Origin: Polyangiaceae bacterium
GTDB lineage: Bacteria > Myxococcota_A > Polyangia > Polyangiales > Polyangiaceae
Direction of reading: 5' to 3'
NCBI GenBank assembly: GCA_025937895.1
Contig: JAICQL010000052.1
Location: 1 to 39,725 of the forward strand
DNA: 39,725 nucleotides
The translations under genes and the position numbers were made by a program. Below, piece by piece: positions 1 through 8,679 of the stretch (within the stretch, counting starts at the first letter, position 1; each line of letters begins with the position of its first letter). Under the pieces are notes generated by a model. The model did not search any database. It was given only the letters and a program-made list of their open reading frames with translations, and was not told where the DNA came from.

Positions 1-2450
1 GCCGCACACACCACGTTGGGCGGGTTGTTGCAGGAGCCGTTCTGGCAGGTCTCGCTGCCGTTGCAGGCGTTGCCGTCACCGCAGCTGGTGCCGTTGGCCA
101 CCGGCGGGAAGCTGCAGCCGTTGGCCGGGTTGCAGGTGTCCTGAGTGCAGGGGTTGCCGTCGTTGCAGTTGGGCGCGCCGCCGCGGTTGCACGAGCCGTT
201 CTGGCAGGTCTCGTTGCCGTTGCAGGCGTTGCCGTCGCTGCAGTTCGTGCCGTTCGGCACGTTCGAGCGAACGCAGCCCGCCTGCGCGGTGCAGTTATCG
301 TTGGTGCAGGGGTTGCCGTCGTTGCAGTTGAGCGCGGCGCAGTTGAACACGCAGTTGCCGCCGCCCTGGCACACCTGGCCCGCCGGGCAGTTGCGCGCGC
401 CGCTGAGCAGGCCGTTGTCGCAGGTCATGAACTGCGTGCCATTGGCGCACTGGCCACCGTTGCAGTTGTTGCAGCGGTTCTGCTGGCAGCCAAAGCCGTT
501 GCAGTTGGGCGGAGCGCCGCCCACGCACTGGTTGTTCTGGCAGGTCTCGGTGCCGTTGCAGAAGTTGCCGTCGCTGCAGCTGGTGGGCGCGCCGTAGAAG
601 CCGTTGTTGCCGCAGGTGCGGAGCTGCCCGTTGCCCACGCACTGCGTCTGGCCGGGGTTGCACTCGCGGCAGCGGTTCTCCGGCTGCTGGCAGCCGAGCG
701 GGCACGGGTTGATGACGACGGTGTTGCCCTGACAGGCGCGGATGCCGCCGCCGCCGGCGGGGTTGGCTGCGCACTCGGGCGGGATGTTCGTGCGCGCGAA
801 GCTACGCCCGTCCGCGGCGCACTGCCGCAGCTGGCCGTCGGCGCAGCTGAACTCGTTCGGAACGCAGATGCGGCAGCGCTCGTTCTCGGCGTCGCACAGC
901 TGCACGTTCGGGCAATCGGCGATCGCCTGCCAGCCCGTCAGGCGATCGTTACAGCGCTCCAGATCGCCGTTGCTGGCGTTGCAGCGCGTGCTGCCCGGCT
1001 CACACGGATCGGCGCAGCTGCCCGCGTTGGCGTCACACTGCGCCTGCGAGCCGCAGTTCTCGACGTTGTCGAAGCCGGTGCGGTCGGCGTTGCAGACGCG
1101 CAGGAAGCCATCGCGGCAGTTGAACTGACCGGGCGCGCACACCGGCGGCCGGCAACCGTCGAGGCGCTGGCTGGCATCGCACAGCGCGGGGGTGATGCAC
1201 GTCTGGATGGTGTCGTAAGCGGTCAGCGACTCGTTACAGCGCTGCAGCTCGGCCCCCTCGCAGCGGAACTCGTCGCCGCTGGTCGGGCCCCGGCGGCACA
1301 GCGGCTCTTCACAGAAGGCGTTGGCGGGGTCTTGCGCGTTACACAGCGCCGCGCTCTCGCACGGCTCACCCACGGCATCCAGGCCGGTGCGATCGTCGCG
1401 ACAGACCTCGATCTGCGCGCCGTTGCACTGCATCAGCCCCGCTTCACACGGCGCGTCGGTGCAGCCCGACTGGCCCTGGTTGGCCAGCGCGGCGTTGCAG
1501 AAGGGCGCGCCGATGCACTGCTGCTCGTCGATGAAGCCGCTGCGATCCTCGCTGCACACCTGCAGCAGGCCGCCTTCGGCGCAGCGGTGCTCGCCCGTGG
1601 CACAGGCGGCGGGCAGACACTGCGGCGTGCCGCCGCTGCCCACGTTGCCCAGACTGCTCTGACACAGCGCCTCGGAGGCACACTCCTCCGCGGTGATCCA
1701 GCCCGTGCGCCCCTCCGAGCAGAACTGCAGGTTGGCGCCGTCACAGCGCGTCTCCCCCGCGGCGCAGGCAGGCAGATTGCACTGTACGACCGTGCTGGGA
1801 TCCGTGGCGGGCTGCAGCTGCACCATGCCGTCGCTGCCCACTGCCAGCCCGCCCAGGCCCACGCTGGTCAGCGTCTGGTCACACAGCTCGCGCGTGACGC
1901 AGGCATCCAGCCGATCCCAGCCGCTGCGATCCTCACGGCACACCTCGAGCACCGGCGACTGATCGCTCTGGCTGCGGTCACAGCGGCGATCCCCCGGGCT
2001 GCACGGCTCCGGCAGGCACTGCCGCAGGTTGGCGTTGCAGTGTGCGGGCGAGAGGCAGGTGTTGAACACGTCCCAGCCCGTGCGGTCCGCGTTGCACTTC
2101 TGCAGCACGGCCCCGGCACAGGTCATCTCATCGGGCGAGCACGCAGCCGGCAGACAGCTGGCTGGCTCTGCCTGGCAGAGCGCGGCGGCACCGCAGCGCT
2201 GCACGGTGACCCAGCTGGACAGATCGTCCGAGCAGGTCTGCAGCAGCGCACCCTCGCAGCGCATCTGGCCGGCGCTACACAGGCCCGGAACCGGCATCGA
2301 GCCGGGAGTGAGCGGAGCGGCGGCGCCGATGGGCGGCCGCGGCTGGCGCGGCGCAAGAGTGTTCTGTTCGTCCCCAAACAGCTGGGTGCAGGCCAGGCCC
2401 ACGGTGAGCAAGAAGCCAGCGACCCCAACCTTTCGTCCTTTTCCCAGCAC
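1..2450 (-). CDS. Cys-rich repeat lipoprotein, C-terminus beyond the left edge
   Basis: The frame is open from 2450 to the left edge, so at least 816 residues are present and the C-terminus is missing. I choose the GTG at 2450: it has GGAG five bases upstream and starts a lipoprotein signal (VLGKGRKVGVAGFLLTVGLAC, lipobox LACT around residue 21). An ATG at 2516 is in frame but would bury the signal sequence. The mature protein has two zones. First come about 10-11 units of 45-50 residues of the form C-x-x-G-x-x-x-C-x-G-x-x-L-x-x-C...R(T/S)GW...C...LC. Then, from about residue 560 on, come short units such as CNDGNPCT and CNGNETCQNGSC. All the Cys spacing suggests a disulfide-rich, outer-surface protein. 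The function is unknown; adhesion or surface structure is only a guess from composition. Confidence 0.8.
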   Translation of the reverse strand, partial: MLGKGRKVGVAGFLLTVGLACTQLFGDEQNTLAPRQPRPPIGAAAPLTPGSMPVPGLCSAGQMRCEGALLQTCSDDLSSWVTVQRCGAAALCQAEPASCLPAACSPDEMTCAGAVLQKCNADRTGWDVFNTCLSPAHCNANLRQCLPEPCSPGDRRCDRSQSDQSPVLEVCREDRSGWDRLDACVTRELCDQTLTSVGLGGLAVGSDGMVQLQPATDPSTVVQCNLPACAAGETRCDGANLQFCSEGRTGWITAEECASEALCQSSLGNVGSGGTPQCLPAACATGEHRCAEGGLLQVCSEDRSGFIDEQQCIGAPFCNAALANQGQSGCTDAPCEAGLMQCNGAQIEVCRDDRTGLDAVGEPCESAALCNAQDPANAFCEEPLCRRGPTSGDEFRCEGAELQRCNESLTAYDTIQTCITPALCDASQRLDGCRPPVCAPGQFNCRDGFLRVCNADRTGFDNVENCGSQAQCDANAGSCADPCEPGSTRCNASNGDLERCNDRLTGWQAIADCPNVQLCDAENERCRICVPNEFSCADGQLRQCAADGRSFARTNIPPECAANPAGGGGIRACQGNTVVINPCPLGCQQPENRCRECNPGQTQCVGNGQLRTCGNNGFYGAPTSCSDGNFCNGTETCQNNQCVGGAPPNCNGFGCQQNRCNNCNGGQCANGTQFMTCDNGLLSGARNCPAGQVCQGGGNCVFNCAALNCNDGNPCTNDNCTAQAGCVRSNVPNGTNCSDGNACNGNETCQNGSCNRGGAPNCNDGNPCTQDTCNPANGCSFPPVANGTSCGDGNACNGSETCQNGSCNNPPNVVCA

Positions 2451-2704
2451 ATCGGCTCCGCGACATCCGCCAGGGACCTGGCACGGCGATGCAGCGGCGT
2501 CCCGAGCCAGCTCCATTCCCCAATGAGCGGATGATCACAGCACAGGTACACCGCGAGGGGGTGGCGAGTCCAGCCGCGAGAGCAGTCCAGCTGCGACCCG
2601 GTCGTGCGCGGGACGTTGCGAGCCGGTAACGAGATGGCTGCTAGCCGGGAGCGACCGCACCAGCACGCACTCCCGAGCAGCGGTGCAACACGGCGGGCGC
2701 TCGC

Positions 2705-3088
2705 TCAGCGGCTGGTGGCGTTGGGCGCTCTCGAAGCTGCCGCGGGCTCTCGCGTCAGGCGCGGCGCCTTGCGCGGCTTCTCCTCGCCACCGGAGACGGT
2801 GGTCGGCGAGCCCTCGGGCGCATCGGCCGCAGGCGGCTCGGACTCGACCGCAGGATCCTCCCCCGCGATCTGCTCGTCCACGGCCTCGGTGGCACGGCGT
2901 GCCTCCTCGCGCAGCGAGTGCGCCAGGCGCTTGACCCCGCCGCTCAGCTCGGTCGCCGCTGTCTTGGCAGCCGGTGTGCTGGCGATGGCGCGCACGTGCT
3001 CCAGCGCCGTCTTCTGCCCCAGGGGCACGAAGACGAAGGCGTAGACGGCGAAGAAGAACACCACCGCCTGGAAAAGCCGCTTAAACAT
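2705..3088 (-). CDS. Small hypothetical protein with one N-terminal membrane segment
   Basis: 127 residues starting MFKRLFQAVVFFFAVYAFVF, which is one hydrophobic helix immediately at the N-terminus, then a charged region rich in Ala, Glu and Arg (roughly 35-75, possibly amphipathic helix) and a Pro/Arg-rich tail. A start 15 codons upstream is open (GTG or ATG-like at 3133), but the hydrophobic segment directly after the Met at 3088 favours the shorter form. It lies 96 bp downstream of secG on the same strand and may be the last gene of a tpiA-secG transcript. I do not recognise the family; no catalytic motif is visible. Confidence 0.6.
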   Translation of the reverse strand: MFKRLFQAVVFFFAVYAFVFVPLGQKTALEHVRAIASTPAAKTAATELSGGVKRLAHSLREEARRATEAVDEQIAGEDPAVESEPPAADAPEGSPTTVSGGEEKPRKAPRLTREPAAASRAPNATSR

Positions 3089-3184
3089 GGGCGCCGGCCA
3101 GCATAGGCAGCCGAGCCGCGAGCGGGCAAACAATGCGCAACGCGCTGCTGCTCAGCTCGCCTCGGCTACTGCTGGGGCGCCGAC

Positions 3185-3652
3185 TCACTGCTGCGGCGCC
3201 GACTCCCCACTGCTGGCGGGCGCTGCAGGCTCCGCCGGTGCGGCAGGCGCCGCGGGCTCAGCGGGTAGGTCGGTAGCGGGCGCCGCGGTACCTGCAGCGG
3301 TGGTATCAGCAGGTGCCGGCTCGGCCGGCGATGGCCCCGCCGGCGATGGCTCAGCCGGCACGCTCTCGCGCTGGCGGGCGGCTTCACTCATCTCCTGCAG
3401 CGAGTCCCCGGTGGAGGTGGAGATGTACGCCAGGGTGATGCTGGTGACGAAGAACACGCTGGCGGCGATCCAGGTCGTGCGCGAGAGGAAGTTACCCGCG
3501 CCGCGCCCGCCGAAGATCTGCTGCGCGCCGGCGCCGCCCAGCGCCGCGCCCAGGCCGCCGCTCTTGCCCGGCTGGATCAGCACCACCAGCATCACCATGA
3601 AACACACGATCACGTGCAACACTGTGATCGGCGTATGAAACAGCTCGAGCAT
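3185..3652 (-). CDS. secG: SecG preprotein translocase subunit
   Basis: 155 residues. The first 80 match SecG: a first membrane helix (about residues 5-26, VLHVIVCFMVMLVVLIQPGK), the hallmark loop GKSGGLGAALGGAG with a following FGGRGAGNFLSRTT, and a second helix (about 60-78, TWIAASVFFVTSITLAY). SecG sits beside SecYE in the inner membrane and assists SecA-driven export. The C-terminal 75 residues are an Ala/Pro/Glu low-complexity tail, longer than in E. coli SecG (about 110 residues in total), as is common in this phylum. It lies 85 bp downstream of tpiA, the classical tpiA-secG order. AAAGGT about six bases before the ATG is a plausible ribosome binding site. Confidence 0.93.
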   Translation of the reverse strand: MLELFHTPITVLHVIVCFMVMLVVLIQPGKSGGLGAALGGAGAQQIFGGRGAGNFLSRTTWIAASVFFVTSITLAYISTSTGDSLQEMSEAARQRESVPAEPSPAGPSPAEPAPADTTAAGTAAPATDLPAEPAAPAAPAEPAAPASSGESAPQQ

Positions 3653-3737
3653 GGATGACCTTTGCCTGGCCTGAGACTAACTGGACGGGACCGGTGACCT
3701 GACGACAGCGATCTGACGATTACGTGGCCGGGACGAG

Positions 3738-4502
3738 CTAGGCCACCTGACGTGCTGCGTTGACGATGCCCATGAAGCTGTCGAGCTTCAAGGAGGCACC
3801 GCCCACGAGCGCGCCATCGATATCCTCTTGGTTGAGCAGACCGAGGGCGTTGTCCGCCTTCACGCTGCCTCCGTACAGGATGCGGGTGGTGCGGGAAAGC
3901 TCTGCGCTGATACCGGCCAGGCGCTGACGGATGGCGGCATGCACCTCCTGCGCCTGCTCATTGGTGGCCACCTTGCCGGTGCCGATGGCCCAGACCGGCT
4001 CATACGCGATGGCGGCCACGCCCGGCTTGTCCTTGATGACCGAGCTGAAGGCGTCCAGCTGGCGGTTCACCACCTCCAGGGTCTTGCCCGCTTCACGCTC
4101 GGCCAGCGTCTCACCGATGCACACGATGGGCTGGAGGCCGGCCTTCAGCGCCGCCGCCGTCTTTGCCTTCACCAACTCATCGGTCTCGGCAAAGAACTGA
4201 CGCCGCTCACTGTGGCCGATGATCACCCACTTGCAGCCGGCGAAGAGCAACATGCCGGCGCTGAGCTCACCCGTGAAGGCGCCGCTCGCCTCCTGGTGCA
4301 CGTTCTGCGCGCTGACCCCGACCTTGCCCGCGACCACCTCCGAGACGCGGTGCAGGAGGCTGGCGGGCGGAGCCACGACCACGTCGACCGAGTCATTGCC
4401 GCGGACCTCTGCCGCGATGGCGCGGGCCAGATCGATGCCGTCTTGGCCGCCGTTGTTCAACTTCCAGTTGCCCGCAATCAGGGGGCGTCGAGGCTTGCTC
4501 AT
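3738..4502 (-). CDS. tpiA: Triosephosphate isomerase
   Basis: 254 residues, the normal TIM length. It interconverts glyceraldehyde-3-phosphate and dihydroxyacetone phosphate in the cytoplasm. Active-site residues are all visible: Lys14 in AGNWKLN, His97 in IIGHSERR, Glu168 in AYEPVWAIGTG, the phosphate-binding LYGGSVKADN near 210 and GALVGGASLK near the end. The start at 4502 has GGAG six bases upstream (GGAGAAGCGCATG); the frame is open a further 31 codons but that stretch has no TIM similarity. It is followed at 85 bp by secG. A hairpin after the upstream surface-protein gene (4641-4667) separates it from that gene, so it probably has its own promoter in the 180-bp gap. Confidence 0.97.
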   Translation of the reverse strand: MSKPRRPLIAGNWKLNNGGQDGIDLARAIAAEVRGNDSVDVVVAPPASLLHRVSEVVAGKVGVSAQNVHQEASGAFTGELSAGMLLFAGCKWVIIGHSERRQFFAETDELVKAKTAAALKAGLQPIVCIGETLAEREAGKTLEVVNRQLDAFSSVIKDKPGVAAIAYEPVWAIGTGKVATNEQAQEVHAAIRQRLAGISAELSRTTRILYGGSVKADNALGLLNQEDIDGALVGGASLKLDSFMGIVNAARQVA

Positions 4503-4622
4503 GCGCTTCTCCAGGTCGCGCTGCCGCACAAAGCAGCGCGGCACCGCAGTTACGACGTTTTGTTCGGGACTGAAAGCCCCGTCTGCTCGTCGCAACGCGG
4601 TGCCGGCCGCCAGGCTGACGCC

Positions 4623-4667
4623 CCCCTCCTCTGTTTGGAGGGGTCGGGCCGAGCTCTTGCCCGACCC
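4623..4667 (-). terminator. Two overlapping hairpins after the fibro-slime gene
   Basis: GGGTCGGGC (4641-4649) pairs perfectly with GCCCGACCC (4659-4667) around a nine-base loop that itself holds GAGCTC. It begins 16 bases past the stop of the minus-strand gene ending at 4683. A second stem, CCCCTCC (4623-4629) with GGAGGGG (4637-4643), shares three bases with the first, so the two cannot both form fully. No U-run is obvious, so intrinsic termination is likely but not certain. Confidence 0.5.
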
Positions 4668-4682
4668 GCGGTTCAGCTCATG

Positions 4683-6347
4683 TCAGCGCAGGATGCTGCA
4701 GGAGCTGGTGCACGAGGGCCCGCCGTCGCACGCCTCACCAAAGCTGGTGTCCACGCGCCCGTCGCCGCAGCGCGGTGCGCGAGCGCAGCTGGTGGTGCAC
4801 ACGTTGCCGCCGTACGCGCTGGCGGCGGGCACGTTGGCCGCACCCTGGTCGCAAGCTTCGGGACCGCTCGTGACCCCGTCACCGCAGAAGGCGGCGAACG
4901 TGCAGTTGCTGTTGCAGGTGCCGTATGCGCCGTTGTTGATGCCGTCGTCGCACTGCTCGGTCACGTCGACAAAGCCGTTGCCGCAGGCGAGCTGGCAGCG
5001 CACGTCGCAGGCGTTGCCGGTGGTGCCGTTCTGCGCGCCGTTGTCGCACTCCTCGCCCGTGTTCACCGAGCCGTTGCCGCAGGAGGAGAGCGGGATGGCG
5101 CTCTTGCAGTCGGTGGCACAGGAGCCCGGGCTGCCGTCGTTCACGCCATCGTCGCACAGCTCGCCGAAGCCGACGTTCACGGCGCTGTCGCCGCAGAAGG
5201 GCGCGGGCTTGCACTGCGTGGTGCACAGACCGGGGGCGTAGCCGCTGGCCACGTTGGCGCCGGCGTTGTCGCACACCTCGCCAAAGCTCGCCTGGGTGAC
5301 GCCGTCGCCGCAGAAGGGGCCTGCCTGGCAGTTGCTGGCGCAGGTGCCGTAGCTGCCGTCGTTCAGGCCGTCGTCGCAGGTCTCGCCGGCGGCCGTGTCG
5401 ACCGTGGCGTCCCCGCAGCGCGGACCGAAGGTGCAGCTCGGCTCACACTTGCCGTAGCCGCCGGTGTTGCTGGCCAGCCCATCGTCGCACTGCTCGCCCT
5501 GATCGACGACGCCGTTGCCGCAGCGCAGGCGGCAGTTGCTGAGACAGGGGCTGCCGCCGGTGCCATTGGCGGCGCCGGTGTCGCACTGCTCGCCGTTGCC
5601 GGCCTGGGTCACGCCGTCACCGCAGCGCGGCCCCAGCTGGCAGTTGGTGCCGCAGGCGCCGTACGTGCCGGGGCTCGCGTTCAGCTCGCCGTTGTCGCAA
5701 ACCTCGAACTGGCCGTCGATCTGTCCGTCGCCGCAGCGGGGCGGCAGCTTGCAGCCGGGAGCGCAGTCGCCCGCCTGGTTGAAGCGAGTGGAGGTGTTGA
5801 GGCCGTTGTCGCACTCCTCGCCCTCCCCGGCCTGGACCACGTTGTCACCGCAGCGCGGCGCCAGCGTGCAGTTGGCGTTGCAGCCGCCGTATTCGCCGTC
5901 ATTGTCCTCGTCGCCCAGATCGCAGGCCTCATCCAGAGTCTGCTCACCGTCCCCGCAGTCGCTAACACAGCGGGTCAGCGGAGCGCTGAAGCCCTGTAGG
6001 GTCAGCGTGTAGTTGGACTGGTTCACGTGGCGCTCGGCCTGGAACACGGCGATCTCGTTCACGCCGGTGGTGGTCAGCGGAATGTTGATCGGGGTGGCCG
6101 TCCCGCTGACCGCTGGTACACGCCCGATGGAGGACTGCCCGGTGCTGCCGTCGAGCTCGATGCTGCCGTTGATCTCACCGTGAACGCCGCCCAGATCGAC
6201 CGCCAGCTTGCCGTTGACGAACACCCAGACATCGTCGTCACCGCTGAAGGTGAGCACCGGGTTCTGCGCAGGGTTGTTGTAAGTGAACCAGGTGCGCACC
6301 TCGCTCGTGAAGTGGAAGTTGTGGGTGCCGTTGTGGCCACGGTTGCC
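4683..6347 (-). CDS. Fibro-slime domain protein with 12 Cys-rich repeats, 5'-truncated
   Basis: Recognisable protein begins at about 6347 (GN-R-GHNGTHNFHFTSEV) and reads to a TGA at 4683, roughly 555 residues. The first 130 are the C-terminal half of a fibro-slime domain: HNFHFTSEVRTWF, then the hallmark FSGDDDVWVFVNGKLAVDLG and GVHGEINGSIELD. Then come 12 repeats of about 35-40 residues that start CGDG/CGNG and contain a GExCDDG core, the myxobacterial disulfide-rich repeat (TIGR02232/DUF4215 type). Such proteins are normally secreted with a signal peptide and complete N-terminal domain; both are absent. Upstream of 6347 the frame stays open only because it is antisense to a transporter gene, where the translation is His/Arg/Gln junk. 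I infer a breakpoint; the remnant is probably not expressed normally. Confidence 0.8.
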   Translation of the reverse strand, partial: GNRGHNGTHNFHFTSEVRTWFTYNNPAQNPVLTFSGDDDVWVFVNGKLAVDLGGVHGEINGSIELDGSTGQSSIGRVPAVSGTATPINIPLTTTGVNEIAVFQAERHVNQSNYTLTLQGFSAPLTRCVSDCGDGEQTLDEACDLGDEDNDGEYGGCNANCTLAPRCGDNVVQAGEGEECDNGLNTSTRFNQAGDCAPGCKLPPRCGDGQIDGQFEVCDNGELNASPGTYGACGTNCQLGPRCGDGVTQAGNGEQCDTGAANGTGGSPCLSNCRLRCGNGVVDQGEQCDDGLASNTGGYGKCEPSCTFGPRCGDATVDTAAGETCDDGLNDGSYGTCASNCQAGPFCGDGVTQASFGEVCDNAGANVASGYAPGLCTTQCKPAPFCGDSAVNVGFGELCDDGVNDGSPGSCATDCKSAIPLSSCGNGSVNTGEECDNGAQNGTTGNACDVRCQLACGNGFVDVTEQCDDGINNGAYGTCNSNCTFAAFCGDGVTSGPEACDQGAANVPAASAYGGNVCTTSCARAPRCGDGRVDTSFGEACDGGPSCTSSCSILR

Positions 6348-6371
6348 GCGCCGGCCGCCGTGCAGGGGGCC
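6348..6371. other. Head-to-head junction of two truncated genes
   Basis: Minus-strand fibro-slime homology stops near 6347 and plus-strand TRAP permease homology starts near 6372 (PESFRVWFW). Neither gene has its 5' part, a start codon or a promoter here. No insertion sequence, tRNA or target duplication is visible at the join. It could be a true deletion/inversion breakpoint or a join of two unrelated contigs. Confidence 0.6.
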
Positions 6372-7295
6372 CCGGAGAGCTTTCGCGTCTGGTTCTGGAG
6401 CTTCGCGGCACTCGCCTGCGCGCTGCTGGCCCTCTACTACTACCGCCTCGACAGCGAGGGCCTCGAGATCGCTCGTGAGCTCGCGCTGTCCGTGGTGCCT
6501 CTGGCCGTGCTCACGATCGTGGTGCTGGCGGTGATCTTGTTCGGCATCACCACCGCCACGGAGTCTGCGGCCATCGGTGCGCTCAGCGCGCTGTACCTGG
6601 CCGTGCTGGCGCGCTTTCCGCGCGCCGTGGCTTACTGGAGCGCGGGCGGCGCGCTCGCCGGAGCGCTCTTTGGCCTGACCCGCGCTGGCGGAGGCGCCCT
6701 GGTGCTGGTCTCCGCGGCGCTCACGGCAGTGTTTGCCGGCACCGCCGGGCCCTGGCTGAGCAACCTGCGCCGCTCGCGCGAGCTGTGGGAGAACCTGAAG
6801 CAGGCCACGTTCCTGACCGCCAAGACCACGGCGATGGTGTGCTGGCTGTTCGTGGGCTCTGCCCTGTTCTCCGCCGTCTTTGCGCTGCACGGCGGTCAGA
6901 AGCTGATCGAAGAGTGGGTGCTGGCCATGAACCTCTCCCCCATCGGCTTTCTCGTGCTCTCGCAGCTGATCATCTTCCTGCTGGGCTGGCCGCTGGAGTG
7001 GACCGAGATCATCGTGATCTTCTGCCCGATCTTCATCCCGCTGCTGGCGCACTTCAAGGTAGACCCGATCCTGTTCGGCACGATGGTGGCGGTCAACCTG
7101 CAGGCTGCGTTCCTCTCGCCGCCCGTGGCCATGTCTGCCTTCTATCTCAAGGGCGTATCGCCGCCGCACGTGAGCTTGAATCAGATCTTCGCCGGCATGA
7201 TGCCGTACATGCTGATCGTGATCAGCTGCCTCGTCATCATGTATCTCTGGCCAGGCATGACGCTCTGGCTGCCTCAGTTCCTGTACGGTAACTGA
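6372..7295 (+). CDS. TRAP transporter large permease (DctM family), 5'-truncated
   Basis: About 307 residues of the C-terminal part of a TRAP (tripartite ATP-independent periplasmic) large permease. The family uses an ion gradient and a periplasmic binding protein to import carboxylates or amides. Visible membrane helices include SFAALACALLALYYYRL, VVPLAVLTIVVLAVILFGI followed by the family motif TTATESAAIGAL, SPIGFLVLSQLIIFLLGW and a final MMPYMLIVISCLVIMYLWPG. PLEWTEIIVIFCPIFIPLL and NLQAAFLSPPVAMSAFYLKG are typical of DctM. Complete proteins are 430 residues or more; here the N-terminal helices are missing and no own start codon precedes 6372. It is followed 46 bp later by an amidase, a common pairing with TRAP systems. 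Binding protein and small permease are not in the window. Confidence 0.82.
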   Translation, partial: PESFRVWFWSFAALACALLALYYYRLDSEGLEIARELALSVVPLAVLTIVVLAVILFGITTATESAAIGALSALYLAVLARFPRAVAYWSAGGALAGALFGLTRAGGGALVLVSAALTAVFAGTAGPWLSNLRRSRELWENLKQATFLTAKTTAMVCWLFVGSALFSAVFALHGGQKLIEEWVLAMNLSPIGFLVLSQLIIFLLGWPLEWTEIIVIFCPIFIPLLAHFKVDPILFGTMVAVNLQAAFLSPPVAMSAFYLKGVSPPHVSLNQIFAGMMPYMLIVISCLVIMYLWPGMTLWLPQFLYGN

Positions 7296-7341
7296 CCGGT
7301 AACGCCTGACCTGGCCCGTGCCTCTGAGCTCTGTCTTGCCG

Positions 7342-8676
7342 ATGACCCACCTTCATCTCCTCTCCGCGGCGGAGGCAGCGCGCTGGCTCCAGAGCGGCCG
7401 CACCAGCAGCGAGGCGCTGGTGTCGGCGTGCCTGGGGCAGCTGCAGGCGCGCGAGCCAGAGCTCGGCGCCTTCGCCTTTATCGATCCAGAGCACGCGCTC
7501 GCCGCAGCGCGAGCGCGGGACGCCGAGCGCGCCGAAGGTCGCGCGCTGGGCCCGCTGCACGGCGTGCCGGTCGGCATCAAGGACATCTTCGATACGGCGG
7601 ACATGCCCACCGAGCGCGGCTCGGTGCTGTACGCCGGTCACCAGCCGAGCGCCGACGCGCACGTGGTGGCACGGCTGCGATCAGCGGGCGCTGTCATCCT
7701 GGGCAAGACGGTGACCACCGAGTTTGCGGTGTTCGGCCCCGGCAAGACCCGAAACCCGCACGACCCGGCGCGCACGCCGGGCGGCTCGTCCAGCGGCTCG
7801 GCAGCGGCGGTGGCCGCCGAGCTGTTACCGGTGGCGCTCGGCAGCCAGACCAACGGCTCCATCATCCGGCCCGCAGCGTTCTGCGGGGTGCTCGGCTACA
7901 AGCCCACTCGCGGCCTGGTCTCGCGCCGGGGCATGTTCACCCTCTCCCCCACCCTCGATCACGTCGGCTGGTTCGCGCGCAGCATCGAAGATCTGGCGCT
8001 GCTCGGCGAGGTGCTGATGGGCCACGACGAGGCGGACCCGGCGACGCTGCACGTGGCGCGGCTGCCCCTGCGCGAGGTGGCCGCCGCCGAGCCACCGCTG
8101 CCGCCTCGCTTTGCCTTCATCAAGACGCCGCACTGGGCGCACGCCGATGGCGAGACGCATGCCGCGTGGAAGAGCCTGTGCCAGCAGCTCGGCGAACGAG
8201 TGGAGGAGGTGGAGCTGTTTCCTTCCGCCATGGAGGCCTGGCGCTGGCACCAGACGATCATGGAAGCGGAGATGGCCTATCACCTCGAGCGCGAGTGGCG
8301 CACGGGTGCCAGCCAGCTCACCGCCCGCCTACGCGAGCAACTCGAGCGCGGGCGTGCCGTGAGCGCGCTCGACTACCAGCGGGCGAAGGCCGCCATCGAG
8401 CCCATGTACGCGAGCCTGGCGGAGCTGTTCGAGCAGAGCTATGACGCCATCCTCACCCCCTCGGCGCCGGGCGCAGCCCCGCTCGGCCTGCATTCCACCG
8501 GTGATCCCGCGTTCTGTACGCCGTGGACCCTGTGCGGCATGCCCGCCACCAGCCTGCCCTTGCTGGAGACGGAGAGCGGCTTGCCGCTGGGGGTGCAGCT
8601 CGTCGGTCCGCGCCTGGGCGACCCTCGGCTGCTGCGCACGGCGCGCTGGCTGGCACAGCGCGTGGCCGCCGGCTGA
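7342..8676 (+). CDS. Amidase (amidase signature family)
   Basis: 444 residues, cytoplasmic by appearance. The Ser-cisSer-Lys triad of the family is readable: Lys80 in PVGIKDIFDT, the Gly/Ser stretch GGSSSGSAAAV (cis-Ser about 150) and the nucleophile Ser173 in SQTNGSIIRPAAFCG. The family hydrolyses C-N bonds of amides, including GatA-like, nicotinamidase-like and allophanate hydrolase enzymes; the usual TDTGGSIR is SQTNGSII here, so the substrate cannot be assigned. I use the ATG at 7342 (MTHLHLLSAAEAARWL); a GTG at 7318 is also in frame and neither has a clear ribosome binding site. It follows the TRAP permease remnant by 46 bp, so it may have acted on the imported compound. It converges with the kinase gene, leaving only 3 bp between stops. 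Confidence 0.9.
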   Translation: MTHLHLLSAAEAARWLQSGRTSSEALVSACLGQLQAREPELGAFAFIDPEHALAAARARDAERAEGRALGPLHGVPVGIKDIFDTADMPTERGSVLYAGHQPSADAHVVARLRSAGAVILGKTVTTEFAVFGPGKTRNPHDPARTPGGSSSGSAAAVAAELLPVALGSQTNGSIIRPAAFCGVLGYKPTRGLVSRRGMFTLSPTLDHVGWFARSIEDLALLGEVLMGHDEADPATLHVARLPLREVAAAEPPLPPRFAFIKTPHWAHADGETHAAWKSLCQQLGERVEEVELFPSAMEAWRWHQTIMEAEMAYHLEREWRTGASQLTARLREQLERGRAVSALDYQRAKAAIEPMYASLAELFEQSYDAILTPSAPGAAPLGLHSTGDPAFCTPWTLCGMPATSLPLLETESGLPLGVQLVGPRLGDPRLLRTARWLAQRVAAG

Positions 8677-8679
8677 GCC

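Noticed and set aside
4006..5999. Long plus-strand open frames opposite tpiA and the fibro-slime gene
   Set aside because: They are shadows of GC-rich coding sequence on the minus strand, with Ala/Val/Gly-rich translation and no motifs.
6372..7169. Long minus-strand open frame continuing the fibro-slime protein upstream
   Set aside because: It is antisense to clear TRAP permease coding sequence and its translation is His/Arg/Gln-rich without any domain.
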